Positions 11,266-22,289 of a stretch of 64,000 bases of DNA are shown piece after piece. Source of the stretch: Sycon ciliatum. Lineage: Eukaryota; Porifera; Calcarea; Leucosolenida; Sycettidae. The translations under genes were made by a program, and so were the position numbers. The notes beneath the pieces are model-generated. The model saw nothing but the letters and a program-made list of their open reading frames with translations. It was not told the DNA's origin and made no database searches. The stretch spans positions 81,082,699-81,146,698 of the forward strand of contig NC_088643.1 of assembly GCF_964019385.1 (NCBI RefSeq). Reading direction: 5' to 3'. Each line of letters opens with the position of its first letter. Within the stretch, counting starts at the first letter, position 1.

Positions 11266-11266
<1 letters not shown>

Positions 11267-11277
11267 ATCAGCCAATA

Positions 11278-14200
11278 TTAGGAGTTGTCCATCCAGCTTT
11301 CTTCTACAATTGCAGTAACACGCTTCTCGTATTCCCGACGGTTTTCCTGATAAAGCTGAGCAGCCTGGCTGTTGGCTGGACTGTTTGGATTAGGCTCATC
11401 CAACAAAGACTAGACACAGAAAAACAAAACAGACATAGACATGGCAAGTTACAAAAAAAAGGAACAGCTAAACTACGTGGAACACCCCAGTTTTGTACAC
11501 CCGGGATGGGTCAGGTTGGTCAGCCTTGGGCTGGACAAACGATTCGGCCGCCATTGAGGTACACTACTGAGGAAGGTGATTCGCGAGTATCATAAAATAC
11601 ACAAGGTGGGAAAGGTACCAATCCAAAACTGATTGCACCGGTCCTGTTCTGGGCCAAGAACTTTGATAGGACATAGCTTTGGTTATGTACAGGAGGTTCT
11701 CATGTCATTAGCATGCTGCCCTGCATGTAGCCATTTCTGTTCCAATTGGAAAATCTTGCACCCTGTAGAGGAGATGGCGCCTTATCGGAAGTGTCCGTAA
11801 ACAGGAATGGGCTCAAATTAATTTCTAACTATTATAATTTGAAAACTTTGTAACGGCGAGACTAACAAGCTTCGGCATGTCAGCCTCCTTCCCCAAACCT
11901 TATTTTGAGTGAGAGATCCACGTTGATGAGTCTTTGGGTCAACAATACTTTTCTGTCAAACTGTTCCGATAAGGCACGGTCCAGGGGAAAAGGCAAAATT
12001 CATCTGACTACATCTGCAGAATTGGGGTTCGAAGACCCCAAATCGGCAGTACAGAGTCAGCAACTCAAGTGAAGTTCTTCTCTGGGAAGACTGCAAGTTA
12101 CGTGTTACCTAGAACTAGGGTGTATTGTACAAGGAGGCACACACAACTCTTTTACTCGCCAGCCTACTTTGATGTGTCACCCGCCAATCACCAGTCATAC
12201 AAGCAAGAAAGGTAAACCACAGGTAACCTAAACGCGCACTGCGTGCTGTATGTAAAGTGCCCCCATGGACCCCAACTGTTACGCTGCGTATATTGTTTGA
12301 AACTTTTTTTTCGACCTCTTCCGTCACGAAGAACTCGAGGAGGCAACAGTAACCTGCTTATCGTCCCTGCAGCTGCTTCTGCACATTCTACCAAATATTA
12401 ATTGGTGACACATGCTGGCACAGTTCTCTGGAATTCCCTCCATGCGGATATCCGAGGCGTCACCAAACTGGCCGCCTTCAAGTCAAGCGCTTTGCAACAT
12501 ATTCTTGCCTGCTTTTAGCTTTATGCCCATGTTTCTGTAGCTGTGCTGGAACTGCTCTATTTCGCCGCCACTATTTACCATTAGCCATGTCTCCCCCCTC
12601 CTCCACCCTACACAGTGGGTCCATTGTTATTAGGCATCTGCCTGTTTTGGTTTCTCCACTATAAATAAAAGAATACTACTACAGGTGGAATCCTGATAAT
12701 TTGAATACTGTAAGACATGTATATATAACGAGGAAGCAAATCTAACGTTTTAACGGGTGACATTTCTTCGTTATAATAAGATCCGTTGAGGCCGTAACTG
12801 CTTAATATGCTGTGTGTGGATACGGCAGAATACTGCAAGATCGTTAACATATCTTCTCGTTAACCTATGAATTTTGGACAATCGTTAAATTTGCGACTCG
12901 TTATAATAACATGTCTTACAGTATGGCTTAATTAGAATTCTTTCCAGGACCGATTTCTGTCAATACGATTCCCACATAAATTTTTCTGATAATTCAAACC
13001 CCGAACCAGACATGTCAGGTTAATTCGAAGTTCCACGGATTCCACTTACATAGAAAAGGCGTGGGATTTGTGCTGATAATTCGAAGTTAGCAAAGTGTAA
13101 TTCGAAGTTCACTGTACACTGTACTGGTCAGTTCAGTTTGCATGAGCAGGCTGTGCCGGTCAGTTCAGTATCCGTGAAATCCGTGTCTAAGGTCCATAGC
13201 GCAACTCTGCGTGACCATGAGAGCATTTTGACATACATATTGTTGTGGGTTCATGTTTGGATAATTAGATTGTCCGGATAATTAGAAGTTTTTTCCTGGC
13301 ATGTCAAGGTTCGAATTATCAGGACTCCACCTGTACTAACAGCGGTACACGTATACCGTAACTCATGTGTAAGATAGCGTTGCACCTATGAATCTATAGC
13401 AATATCTCGGGCCCGTGGACCCCCCCCCCCCCCCCCCTCTTCAGGTTTGATTACAAAACAGCCATTGCAAAGCCAATATCTAGCGCACCCTATGCGACAT
13501 ACCTGTAACGAAGTTAGAATGGCGGACACATCATACGTTGGGCTCCATCGATTTTGTAGGATATCTAAGCAGATGCCTCCGTCTGCATATACTGCAGGCA
13601 TGAGAAAAACCGAAAGAAAGAAAAGCAAGGTTTTGTTGAAATAGTTGTCCTCAAGGAAATACCATCTCATGAATACGTCAGTGCCCAGCGCACATGCACA
13701 TCCCAGTGCTCGTAGGTCAGGGGGTGCACACTGCCCAGTGCTCGTGGGTCAGGGGCTGTACCTAGCCCAGTGCAGGATGTGTACACTGCCCAGTGTTTGC
13801 AGGTCAGGGGGTGTACACTGCCCAGTGCTTGCAGGTCAGGGGGTGTACACTGCCCAGTGCTTGCAGGTCAGGGGGTGTACACTGCCCAGTGCTTGCAGGT
13901 CAGGGGGTGTACACTGCCCAGTGCTTGCAGGTCAGGGGGTGTACACTGCCCAGTGCTTGCAGGTCAGGGGGTGTACACTGCCCAGTGCTTGCAGGTCAGG
14001 GGGTGTACACTGCCCAGTGCTTGCAGGTCAGGGGGTGCACACTGCCCAGTGCTTGCAGGTCAGGGGGTGTACACTGCCCAGTGCTTGCAGGTCAGGGGCT
14101 GTACCTAGTCAGGGGTGCACACTGCCCAGTGCTAACCGCCTCACACACAATCAGATTTCATTAAGCGGGACTATACCCTGCGGCTTTTCTCTATCGCGGC

Positions 14201-17200
14201 TGCGGCTCATGTCATAGTTACAATTCATAGGCAATAGCCGCAAACAGATCAAGACATACTTGCCTGTGCGGGGTGTTGTACCCAACATAAGATGGAAAAG
14301 AAGAAGGACAAAATGTTACGAGTTATGACTAACTGTCCACCAACGTAACCAGATCTTATACAGTCAGCGAGTGCGACAAAATGGCACAAAACTGACACGG
14401 AGTACTGAGACATTCGGCGACTTGACACCTAGCTCCAGCTCCTAGATCTGGTTACGTTGGTGGACAGTTAGTCATAACTCGTAACATTTCGTCCTTCTTC
14501 TTTTCACAATAATTTAATTGGCTCACCATCCGAGTTAAGGGGTCGTCGCAAAAGTTTTTTGTCGTCCCTGAAACGAACATGATTCATTTGGGGGGGGGGG
14601 GGGGGAGGGGGTGCGAGCCAAAATCGCAAGTCGACCGACACTGTACATATGACATGCACATGCATGCGATTTTCGTCGTCCAGCATAGCAAGCTGTGTTC
14701 GTTTCAGAGGGAGGGGAGGGGGTCCAAGTACGAAATGAACGATGTTCGTTTCAGGGACGACAGAAAACTTTTGCGACGACCCCTAAATAAGATGGAAAGA
14801 GGGAAAATACAACCATTGGCCATGCAACATGTTCTTACCATTAGGATGGAACATTTTTGAGATAAATCTAACTGTCGGTGGCTTATTAGGATACTCTTCC
14901 GTGAATTCCATGGTCAGTTTGAACGTGCCTGTAAAGTCAACAACCACACAAGAACGACAATAACACTATACTCAAAATTCCTTGAACCGAACCGGAAGCC
15001 GTCCGTAACTAGGAATTGTTCATAACAAGGAGCTACATTCAAGACGTACACCCAAGTGGAAGCACGGTACAACCAAGTGTATACACACTTCCAAGCACAC
15101 ACGTGCAGTGGTACATAATACATATGCTGACTACATTATAACTGCATGTGATTGCAGTGTACGCCAATACAGAACAAAAGAGAGGATTTCGCTATAAATG
15201 GAGGGGGACGATTACAGCTTTTGACTAGCGCTTAACCCTTTACCGGCCGATTAGTCACATCACAGAATGAAATTTGCGACAATTTTCCGAAATGTGGACA
15301 CACAATGAGTCATAACTTTAGTTTGCCTTGATCGATTTTTACGATCTTGGGCTCCCTGGAAGGATCTCGACAAGAGGAACAATTGGAGATCAAACTCAAG
15401 CCAACACACGCGACTAGGCCAGCGCAGCAGTCCAGTGATAGCGCTGGAATCGTCCTGAATATCAATCCTTATCGGCCATTTCACTCTCCTTGCTCCTATC
15501 AATCTCACTTTTTTCGTGAAGACTCACTCGCGTCCCAAGCGCAATTTGAATCCGCGTTCCTTTAAAAACAGCTAGCGGGAATTGGGGGAATCCCCAACTC
15601 AGTGACAGGCAGACGCACTTTCCGAGCAAAGTGCTGTGACTCAACTTCAAAGCTTCGTAGCACACCGGCAGTACATCCTATCGCTTCGCCGATTGCGGCG
15701 ATGGAACGATACGGGTTTCCTCTTCGATTTAGATATTTCGATGGAGGGGTGGGTTATACCAAGACTACATAAACACTGTTTGCTGTTTGCGTTATGCAGA
15801 GCTCACTGACTTGTCAGTTTGAGCAATCTGGCAAGGTACGTTCGGGCCTGATTGGAAATTTTTATTTCCATTGCTATCAGGTTCGGCCTCATTTCCTCTG
15901 TGCTGCGCTGACGAGTCCACAAAGGACGAAACAGTTCTGTCCGCAGATTGAGTAAACACTGTTTATGTAGTCGTCGTTATACTGAAGCGAAGATGGAAGA
16001 ACAGGGGGAGAGCATGATGGATGCCCGAGGAATTTGCATTTGAGCATGCTGCAGGAGACGTCGTTTACTACAAGAAAGCTGTAAACCTCGGCGGAGCAGC
16101 CGGCACTGATAACGCAGTGGCATAGGGGAAGCGTAGCTGCTTTGCGTCGAGAGAATTTCTTCCGCTTGTACGACATTATCGACACCGACGACTCGCCAGT
16201 CGGCTTCTTTGCTGGTAGCCATGTCAGGAACGCACCAACCCAAGCATCCATCGAGGCACGAGACCGAGAAGGACGGTCAACTTCCACGGCTTCCAGAAAC
16301 CAAACAAAGTAACTCCTTGTTTCGAAACAGTAGGTGTTTTATCTCCTTCCTAAATACACGCATGCGTGTTTACTGTACATTGAAGTACAGTGGTCCCTCT
16401 ATAATCCGGCACCATTTGTGCCACGGAAATCTGCTGGATTAGGGAGGGTGCTGGATTAACAAATCTCATTTTCTGCTAGAATGTGCATGAAGAGGACATT
16501 TTGGCTACTGAAAATTGTGCTGGTTTATCGAGGGTGCTGGATTATAAAGTGCTGGATTAGAGAGGGACGACTGTACATGATTGTGTAGATTCTGCACTGC
16601 ACGTGTAGCGCAACGGCATTTATTGGTTAGATTTTTGGATCGCTGATCGATCAATATTGCTTATACTGATTTTACTGTCGGAACACTGGTTTTGATCGCT
16701 TGATCTGACGTTATCGATTTATTCGTGTATTATAGATACAATTGTAGGTTGAATATTCTGATATGCATTGCGATCCTCTGATCTTCAGTTCTCCTTTAGT
16801 TGACCTTCTACATCTGCTTTTTGCTATATTTGAAGCACAGAGTGTGCATGACACTGTGCACTCTGAGCTAGCTTAGTAGCTATATATAAGGCATAGGGAG
16901 AACACCCAACTCTGGATTTGTGTCTATAAGGCATACGATATGCACCTCTAGCACTGTGCACTCTGAGCTGTCCATATATTCGACTCAAACCGGAGAACAC
17001 CCAAGCCCGTTAGGAACAGGCCTGCTGCTGGGTCCATCATATTATACTCTTGGTCATACTGTTGTGGACATTGAAATCCGTTGAGAAATCAAGCAGCCAC
17101 GGAGCACTGGCCTTGCAGCCGCGAGTACTGCTGGTCCACTTCTACAGTGTGCGTGTGAACTACAGTGCGTGTACGTGCTAGGGCGCCGGCCCCGGTTATT

Positions 17201-18504
17201 GCACCGGATTTCAATGTCCACAACAGTACAGTTATGTACATTGGTACTCTTGATAAAGTCTGATATGAAAATCAGCATTATTTTCTGTATGTTGAATGCC
17301 ACAAATCGGTAGGTTTCACCCCAATTTGCCGCAATTACCTTGATCTGCATTTCCAGTCCACATTTCCTGAGAAACTCTTCCACGATTTTCAAAGGGGACA
17401 GGATTGCATTGCGCTGAAGGCGCGGGAAATGTCGGGGTCAAGGAAGTGTACGAATCTAGAGTCGGAATATTACTTGACACTCATTTGAAGTTACGTTCTG
17501 TGCTGTTGTTGTGTGAGCGTGACTATAAAGCTGTGTTCACAACTGGCGCGTGTACGCGTGAAACCACACGTTTGTGCGTATTTTGCTGGCTTTCGGGGCG
17601 CCATGCGTACGGAAACGCGCCGAAATGGAACTTCCAACATGTTGGAATTTTCTGCGCGTATCAGGCGCGTACCAGCATACAGGCCAGTCACTTTGACTGG
17701 CGGGGTCAACAAATTAGTACTCGAAGGTGTCGCAAGCGCTACGACTCGGATTGCCGTTTTTTGTGAAAGCCTGTGCGCGCGTTTGGGCATGCATGAACCG
17801 CCAGCATACCGCGTCCACACGCCAGTTGGGAACACAGCTTAATCCCAAACGGGTTTCTCTGGGCACCATGCACCTCAAATCTGCAGCAGTTTGACCCTAG
17901 CTGTTGTATCATCTGACTGTTCATTGAATGGTTCAATTGAGGATTTACTAGTATTGCTCATAACTGGTATCAGATTGTTTTCTCCTTTTCTCATGCACTC
18001 ATCTTGAAGGTTAATTCTATTGATCTTCTCACATTGGCAATGTTCAAAAGCAAGAGTGTGTACGGTGATGACAATGAACAAAGACTTTAAATGCACAGCA
18101 GAGAGTAGAGATACGTACCGTCCTCAAATGGCGTATCTTGAGGGCTGTAAACGCACAAGCAAAAAAGCGGAGCAAGTGGATTCCAAGCAAGCAATCCACA
18201 CAACATCCAGAAGAACTCGAATGGAGCCTAAAAACGATACATATACATGTACATACGAGACGTTTTCCGGCTCAATACACTTACCCAAATATCACGGCAT
18301 TCCAAAGCATGATATTGTTGTCTGTCGGCGCTCCACTAACACCTGCTGGGGGATCATCTTGGAGCCTAAGGATACCAATTCCAACAAAACGTTGAGCAAC
18401 AGAGACAGAAACGTCTTGTCAAGTTGAGAAGGTTGCTTGAAAAGCATCGATTCTTCATACCGCTTCAAGTCCCGCATGAGGCGACGTCGAGCGGGCGAAG
18501 TCAT
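11278..18504 (-). CDS. UBE2A: RAD6-type E2 ubiquitin-conjugating enzyme (UBE2A/UBE2B)
   Basis: Six exons, transcribed leftwards: 18461-18504, 18285-18365, 18119-18144, 14839-14928, 13503-13591, 11278-11409. All junctions obey GT-AG and phases join exactly, giving 462 nt and 153 residues, against 152 in the human proteins. Exon 1 encodes [15 protein letters not shown] and the last exon ends in ESWMDNS. The UBC fold is complete: HPN (78-80), active-site Cys88 in [15 protein letters not shown], and the [20 protein letters not shown] helix region. The protein transfers ubiquitin with RAD18-type E3s to PCNA and with RNF20/40-type E3s to histone H2B. It has no acidic yeast-type tail. Exon 3 is a 26-nt microexon. 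Introns of 95, 140, 3190, 1247 and 2093 bp hold many transposons. It could be named UBE2A or UBE2B; invertebrates usually have one such gene. Confidence 0.97.
12345..12672 (+). pseudogene. LINE 3' end (reverse transcriptase C-terminus)
   Basis: Inside UBE2 intron 5, in the opposite orientation. Translation gives [12 protein letters not shown] and, after a break, [20 protein letters not shown] then a stop, the usual C-terminal pattern of CR1/L2/Jockey-type LINE proteins (LWNSLP..IR....FK..L). It is followed by a 3' region (CCATTGTTATTAGGCATCTG) that recurs at about 48620 and ends in an ATAAATAAA tail. Strongly 5'-truncated and mutated. Confidence 0.7.
12682..13333. mobile_element. Tigger/pogo-like element with TA target site
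   Basis: Terminal repeats CAGGTGGAATCCTGATAATT (left) and the inverse of CAGGTGGAGTCCTGATAATT (right), flanked by TA on both sides (12680-12681 and 13334-13335). The interior has further ATTCGAAGTT-type motifs near the right end and contains a second complete element at 12708-12921. No transposase frame. Lies in UBE2 intron 5. Confidence 0.8.
12708..12921. mobile_element. Nested mariner-like MITE
   Basis: Ends CTGTAAGACATG and its inverse CATGTCTTACAG, flanked by TA (12706-12707, 12922-12923). Sub-terminal CTCGTTATAATA motifs are also inverted. It sits wholly inside the Tigger-like element, so it is the younger insertion. Confidence 0.75.
13684..14130. repeat. 32-bp minisatellite in UBE2 intron 4
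   Basis: About ten near-identical units of 32 bp (GTACACTGCCCAGTGCTTGC then AGGTCAGGGGGT) lie between about 13776 and 14100, with degenerate units on both sides. Because 32 is not a multiple of three, every frame cycles through three peptides and stays open, which creates spurious long frames. Confidence 0.95.
14296..14505. repeat. Inverted repeat, arms about 60 bp, in UBE2 intron 4
   Basis: AAAAGAAGAAGGACAAAATG through CGTAACCAGATCT (14296-14356) is inverted at 14444-14505, with an 87-bp spacer. MITE-like. Flanking duplication uncertain. Confidence 0.85.
14539..14783. mobile_element. Harbinger-like MITE with TAA target
   Basis: Terminal repeats GGGGTCGTCGCAAAAGTTTT and its inverse (one or two mismatches), flanked by TAA on both sides (14536-14538, 14784-14786). 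Arms continue inverted for about 43 bp. Contains a long G run (about 14589-14605) and no coding frame. Lies between UBE2 exons 3 and 4 in genome order, in intron 4. Confidence 0.8.
14929..16387. other. UBE2 intron 3, left part
   Basis: No exon supported. A frame at 15889-16287 (minus strand) has ordinary amino-acid composition but no recognised motif and no matching splice partner. Treated as intronic. Confidence 0.5.
16388..16573. mobile_element. Tigger/pogo-like MITE
   Basis: Ends CAGTGGTCCCTCTATAATCC and the inverse of CAGTCGTCCCTCTCTAATCC, flanked by TA (16386-16387, 16574-16575). The 186-bp interior repeats GTGCTGGATTA several times. Non-coding, in UBE2 intron 3. Confidence 0.85.
17059..17226. 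mobile_element. Mariner-like MITE with TA target
   Basis: A terminal repeat of 22 bp starts CTGTTGTGGACATTGAAATC and is inverted exactly at the right end; TA flanks both sides (17057-17058, 17227-17228). GC-rich 120-bp interior without a frame of interest. In UBE2 intron 3. Confidence 0.75.
17529..17839. mobile_element. Harbinger-like MITE with TAA target
   Basis: Ends AGCTGTGTTCACAACTGGCG and the inverse of AGCTGTGTTCCCAACTGGCG (one mismatch), flanked by TAA (17526-17528, 17840-17842). The 311-bp interior is rich in CG dinucleotides and keeps long frames open on both strands; these are not genes. In UBE2 intron 3. Confidence 0.8.
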
Positions 18505-19837
18505 GGCTCAAAACAGGCTGTAATGGATTTCTATTCAGCAACGTCCAACTCTCTCAGCAACGGAACGTATGGCGTACTTAGAGTTTGCAAAGAAAAAAAT
18601 AACCTCGAAGTATTGAAGAAGATTGAAACAAGACCTAACAACGAACAAACTGGTCGGGCAGTCCTGCAGTGTTGCTTCATGTGAGTTTGCCTATGCAAGC
18701 ATTCTATGTGATCGATGCATGATGATCGCGATGTCGCGCACAAGTCACATGCACACGAAAACCTCGATTGGTTGTTGTACGTACAGTCATTTACGTAGTC
18801 GCTGGCCTGGCCTGGGTGAGGCGATTTCCGCTTCGCGTTGCTGGTTGGCCTGGAGACCCTGCAATCCTGCACATGCATGCGCATAATTATGCATCTCTGA
18901 TCGGTGACTCATGGGGGATTACATCGAGTCATCCCAGACTAGACTACGAAACTCGTATACGGTATAGTCGACTCCGGTGCATGCATTATGCGCCGACGTC
19001 ACATACCACGAACCGGTAGCTACAAGAGCAACATACATGAAGAAGATGAAGACGCCATAATAATGGCGTCTTCATCTTCTTCTTGCATATGCGCATGTTG
19101 TTTTGAATTATTTTCTGTGCCAAAATCAAATTTTTGATTGTCTTCACTTTGCATTGAATACTCCGTCTGCTGGGTGCTAGGATCATCATGATCATAGTCC
19201 TGAATCCCTAGCAAAATCTAGAAGCCGCCACCCCCCCCCCCCCTTCACCCAGAGATGTCCCCATGCTGTGGTAGAGCTACCTTTCTCTGTTGCCGTGCAG
19301 AAAGCTGGAATATTTGTTGGCGTGAGAATGAGCTACCGGACACCACCCATGCCGATCCCGCAGGTACATTGTACATTCACGTGCAGTTCATTGTTCTGGG
19401 CTGCTCACAAAAAACTGTCTTGATAATGGCATGCTTTATTTAAAAGTTTGACAAGTTTTTCTCTGGCACTTGCCTGATCTTTACCAGTGTTTCACACATC
19501 CACAAGAACAATCACAATACATGTACATGTATCGTCGAAGCAATGAGTGACACCGAACATAACTGACAGCCATACGACTTTTAATAAGTTAAAAGGCCTA
19601 ATTAACTAAGCCAGGTATCTAGAAACTAGAATCTCAAGTAAGCACTATGGGTAATGGAGAGAAAATTGTAAACTACAAGTACATGCTAGTGGTGTGCACG
19701 GGTAGTCCTGTCCCTCCAGGAAATCGCGATTCCACGGATGCAACAAATTTCGCGATTTCGGCCCAAACCCGCGATTTTGAGCAGAATCCGCGATTTCATG
19801 TGTTTTTTGTTGTTTCTGCACTATATCTCACATTAAT
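18505..19837. other. 5' flank of the UBE2 gene
   Basis: Probable promoter and 5' untranslated region of the minus-strand UBE2 gene begin just right of 18504; no TATA or initiator was assigned. Contains a perfect hairpin at 19039-19082 (20-bp arms, 4-base loop), a C run at about 19231-19243, and a CGCGATTTC-rich stretch (19724-19800) resembling hAT-type debris also seen near 21310-21500. Confidence 0.45.
19039..19082. repeat. Perfect short hairpin
   Basis: GAAGAAGATGAAGACGCCAT pairs exactly with ATGGCGTCTTCATCTTCTTC around a 4-base AATA loop. Confidence 0.9.
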
Positions 19838-20566
19838 ATAGCAATGAAAAATATCAATTGTGCACTCATAATCATGTATAAACAATTAAAATGAAACAAT
19901 TCCAGAACGTTTTCGTGTGACCATCATCAGTGGAACATCGTCACATAGTAAGAATCACTAAAACAACCAGTTATATAGCTAGAGTAACATGAAAAGAAGC
20001 GTGAGAATGCAGCCCAGCTAGCGGTTATGCATAACGCGTGTAGTGTGGACCTTTGCAGTGTATCTGAGAATGGTAGCAGTAGATGAATGTGGCAGCTGTG
20101 AGTGCGTGTGAACAAAAACTGGTGAGTGCGTATTATTTAAAAAGTGTGAGTGCGCGTTTCTTTAAGCAGTTGCCATGGTTGCAGGTGTTGGAAGCTGTAT
20201 ATATTCGCACACGTGACCCTGTTCTATGCAAGCAAAAAGAAAATGTTGTAGCACTCACACTTTTTAAATAATACGCACTCACCAGTTTTTGTTCACACGC
20301 ACTCACAGCTGCCACATTCATCTACTGCTACCATTCTCAGATACACTGCAAAGGTTCACACTACACGCGTTATGCATAACCGCTAGCTGTGCTGCATTCT
20401 CACGCTTCTTTTCATGTTACTCTAGCTATATAACTGGTTGTTTTAGTGATTCTTACTATGTGACGATGTTCCACTGATGATGGTCACACGAAAACGTTCT
20501 GGAATTGTTTCATTTTAATTGTTTATACATGATTATGAGTGCACAATTGATATTTTTCATTGCTAT
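19838..20566. mobile_element. Long inverted repeat element, arms about 315 bp
   Basis: Left arm 19838-20152 and right arm 20251-20566 are nearly identical reverse complements. Visible differences are few, for example near the CAGCTAGCGG segment. The outer ends read ATAGCAATGAAAAATATC, which allows a TA target duplication next to GCAATGAAA. The 98-bp centre (CAGTTGCCATGGTTGCAGG region) is not repeated. Mirror-image 62-codon frames on both strands are artefacts. High arm identity implies recent origin or gene conversion. No transposase. Confidence 0.85.
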
Positions 20567-22289
20567 TTTACGACTGTTGTCTCCTCGTCGGTTATTTAAA
20601 TATCTCACATTATTATGCACTTTTCACACAGTGCTTTCCATGATCCTGTAGGTTATTTGCACAGCACGACTCGTACTACTCCCGAGTAGATATACATGTA
20701 CTGTGCAAATAACGATGTTACGTTTTCTTACTCTTAGTACTCCCTTGTGCCATTGTTCCAGCAGATGCTGCAGGTGTCGCTGACCTGCACAGTTTGTACG
20801 AGTACTTGTAGATTTATGCAGTGCGTGTCTACAGCTGTATTTGAATGTGTGTGTAGTGCACAGTTTGTAGTTGTCCCCTAGGCCCTGTGCCTGTGATACG
20901 TGATTTGTAGTGCGTGTTAGCTTACACGTGGGAATGCTACGCACTTTCATGTGACCTGCGTTACTTCCTTCTCACTGTACTTCCTTTTATGCATGTATCG
21001 CTGGCATATGCGACACGGGCCGGCCGGGCCGGAGTGTGTATTGGTTTTGGAAGCATGTGCCTTTTTGTCCTGTGAGTTGTTCGCATGCACATGTTGCTGG
21101 CCGCGTGGTAATGTTTTGGTTCTTGTTGTGTTGGACCTGAGCTCTAGATTCTACAAAGTTTGCAGCTGTTGTGATTTTACTATGTTCCATGGGTCTGAAT
21201 AATTGTGTTCTCCGGAGTGGAGTAAAACTGAACTGTGATTCGATTGTGTACGGAAACCCGGTGTTGACGAAAGTGTGTTGACCTGGGCGCTGAGGAAAAG
21301 TAACAAACGATTCTAAGAATGCAACAAGTTTCGTGATTTGGCCCAGATCCGCAATTTTCTGCAAATAATTCCGCAAATTCCGTATCTTTCCGCACTTTTC
21401 GCCGGATTTTTTGTTGTTTTCTGGCGCAATTTCTTGCGCAAGTTTCGACACATTTTTCCGCAAATTCCTGCAGGGACAGGTAGTCGGGTACCCGTGAGGA
21501 CTTCGGGTAGAAGACGGGTACAGAATGGCACCCGAAAACCCGAAGTCGAAGATGACATCATGTACAGTGCACGTGTCCACATTCATGTCTACCCAGTGTG
21601 TAAGTGAAGGGGTGTGTTGTGGTGTTACCATGGAAACATTACCCGGTCGGGTACCCGTGCCACCCGTGGAAACTACCCGAACCCGATACCCGAAGAAAAT
21701 GCTACCCGACTCAGACCTACTACATGTACATGCCCACCGTGACCCTCGTTAGTAGACAACCCGGGGGAGGGGGTCAACATTTTTGTCTTATTGAGTACAC
21801 ACACAACAGAGGCGAAAGGCTGTGTAGGCACACAGCATTTCGCCTCTGTTGTTGTGTGTATACTGCTCTGTACATTCGTGCAGTGAGCACTCTACCTCGA
21901 GCTGCCTAGACCGGCCTTATTTGTGTCTTATCGAGTATTATCTACAATCAGGACTTGCATGTATATGTACGGCCATTTACACACGCTTCGTCAGGGGATT
22001 TTGGATCGTTGTCTACTTATGGGGTTTGTCTAATAACCGATATCGCACTAACAAGGGCAGACCTGTAATACGTACTCGATGTTTTGAAGGAAAATTTGAA
22101 AATTGTCATCTAGGAAAAGTAGCTCAGCTACATAGAAAGGTTTTGCTCGAGCGTCTCTTATCCCGGCACATGGATACCGGGCACTGCCCGTATCTCAGAT
22201 TAGTCCGTAGGTCAGGACAACTCATCTACCGCATATCTTGGCAGTTTATTGATGAAGTTTATTTGGCACCTATTGCACGAAAAATTTCA
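20567..22289. other. Gene-free stretch with transposon debris
   Basis: 21310-21500 is rich in CCGCAAATT/CCGCAATTT motifs, and 21480-21710 in CGGGTACCCG motifs, both typical of decayed hAT-type MITEs; 19690-19800 has related sequence in the other orientation. A hairpin lies at 21795-21863. Frames crossing this area are repeat-derived. 22140-22289 may be the decayed upstream part of the Ty3 element. Confidence 0.45.
21795..21863. repeat. Hairpin with 23-bp arms
   Basis: GTACACACACAACAGAGGCG and its near-exact inverse flank a smaller GCTGTGTAGGCACACAGC stem. Confidence 0.85.

Noticed and set aside
12024..12042. GGGGTTCGAAGACCCC resembling a tRNA T-arm
   Set aside because: No D-arm, anticodon arm or A box upstream; probably a chance palindrome.
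13645..14217. 190-codon and overlapping 112/123-codon frames with Cys-rich repeats
   Set aside because: They are translations of the 32-bp minisatellite in UBE2 intron 4. All three frames give the same rotating peptides, so there is no coding selection.
15889..16287. 132-codon minus-strand frame in UBE2 intron 3
   Set aside because: No motif, no conserved neighbour exon, and UBE2 exons on both sides splice perfectly without it.
17491..17842. Three overlapping frames of more than 100 codons
   Set aside because: Lie inside a TAA-target MITE with few stop codons because of CG-rich sequence; no recognisable protein.
20083..20477. Pairs of identical 62-codon frames on opposite strands
   Set aside because: Mirror images produced by the long inverted repeat arms.
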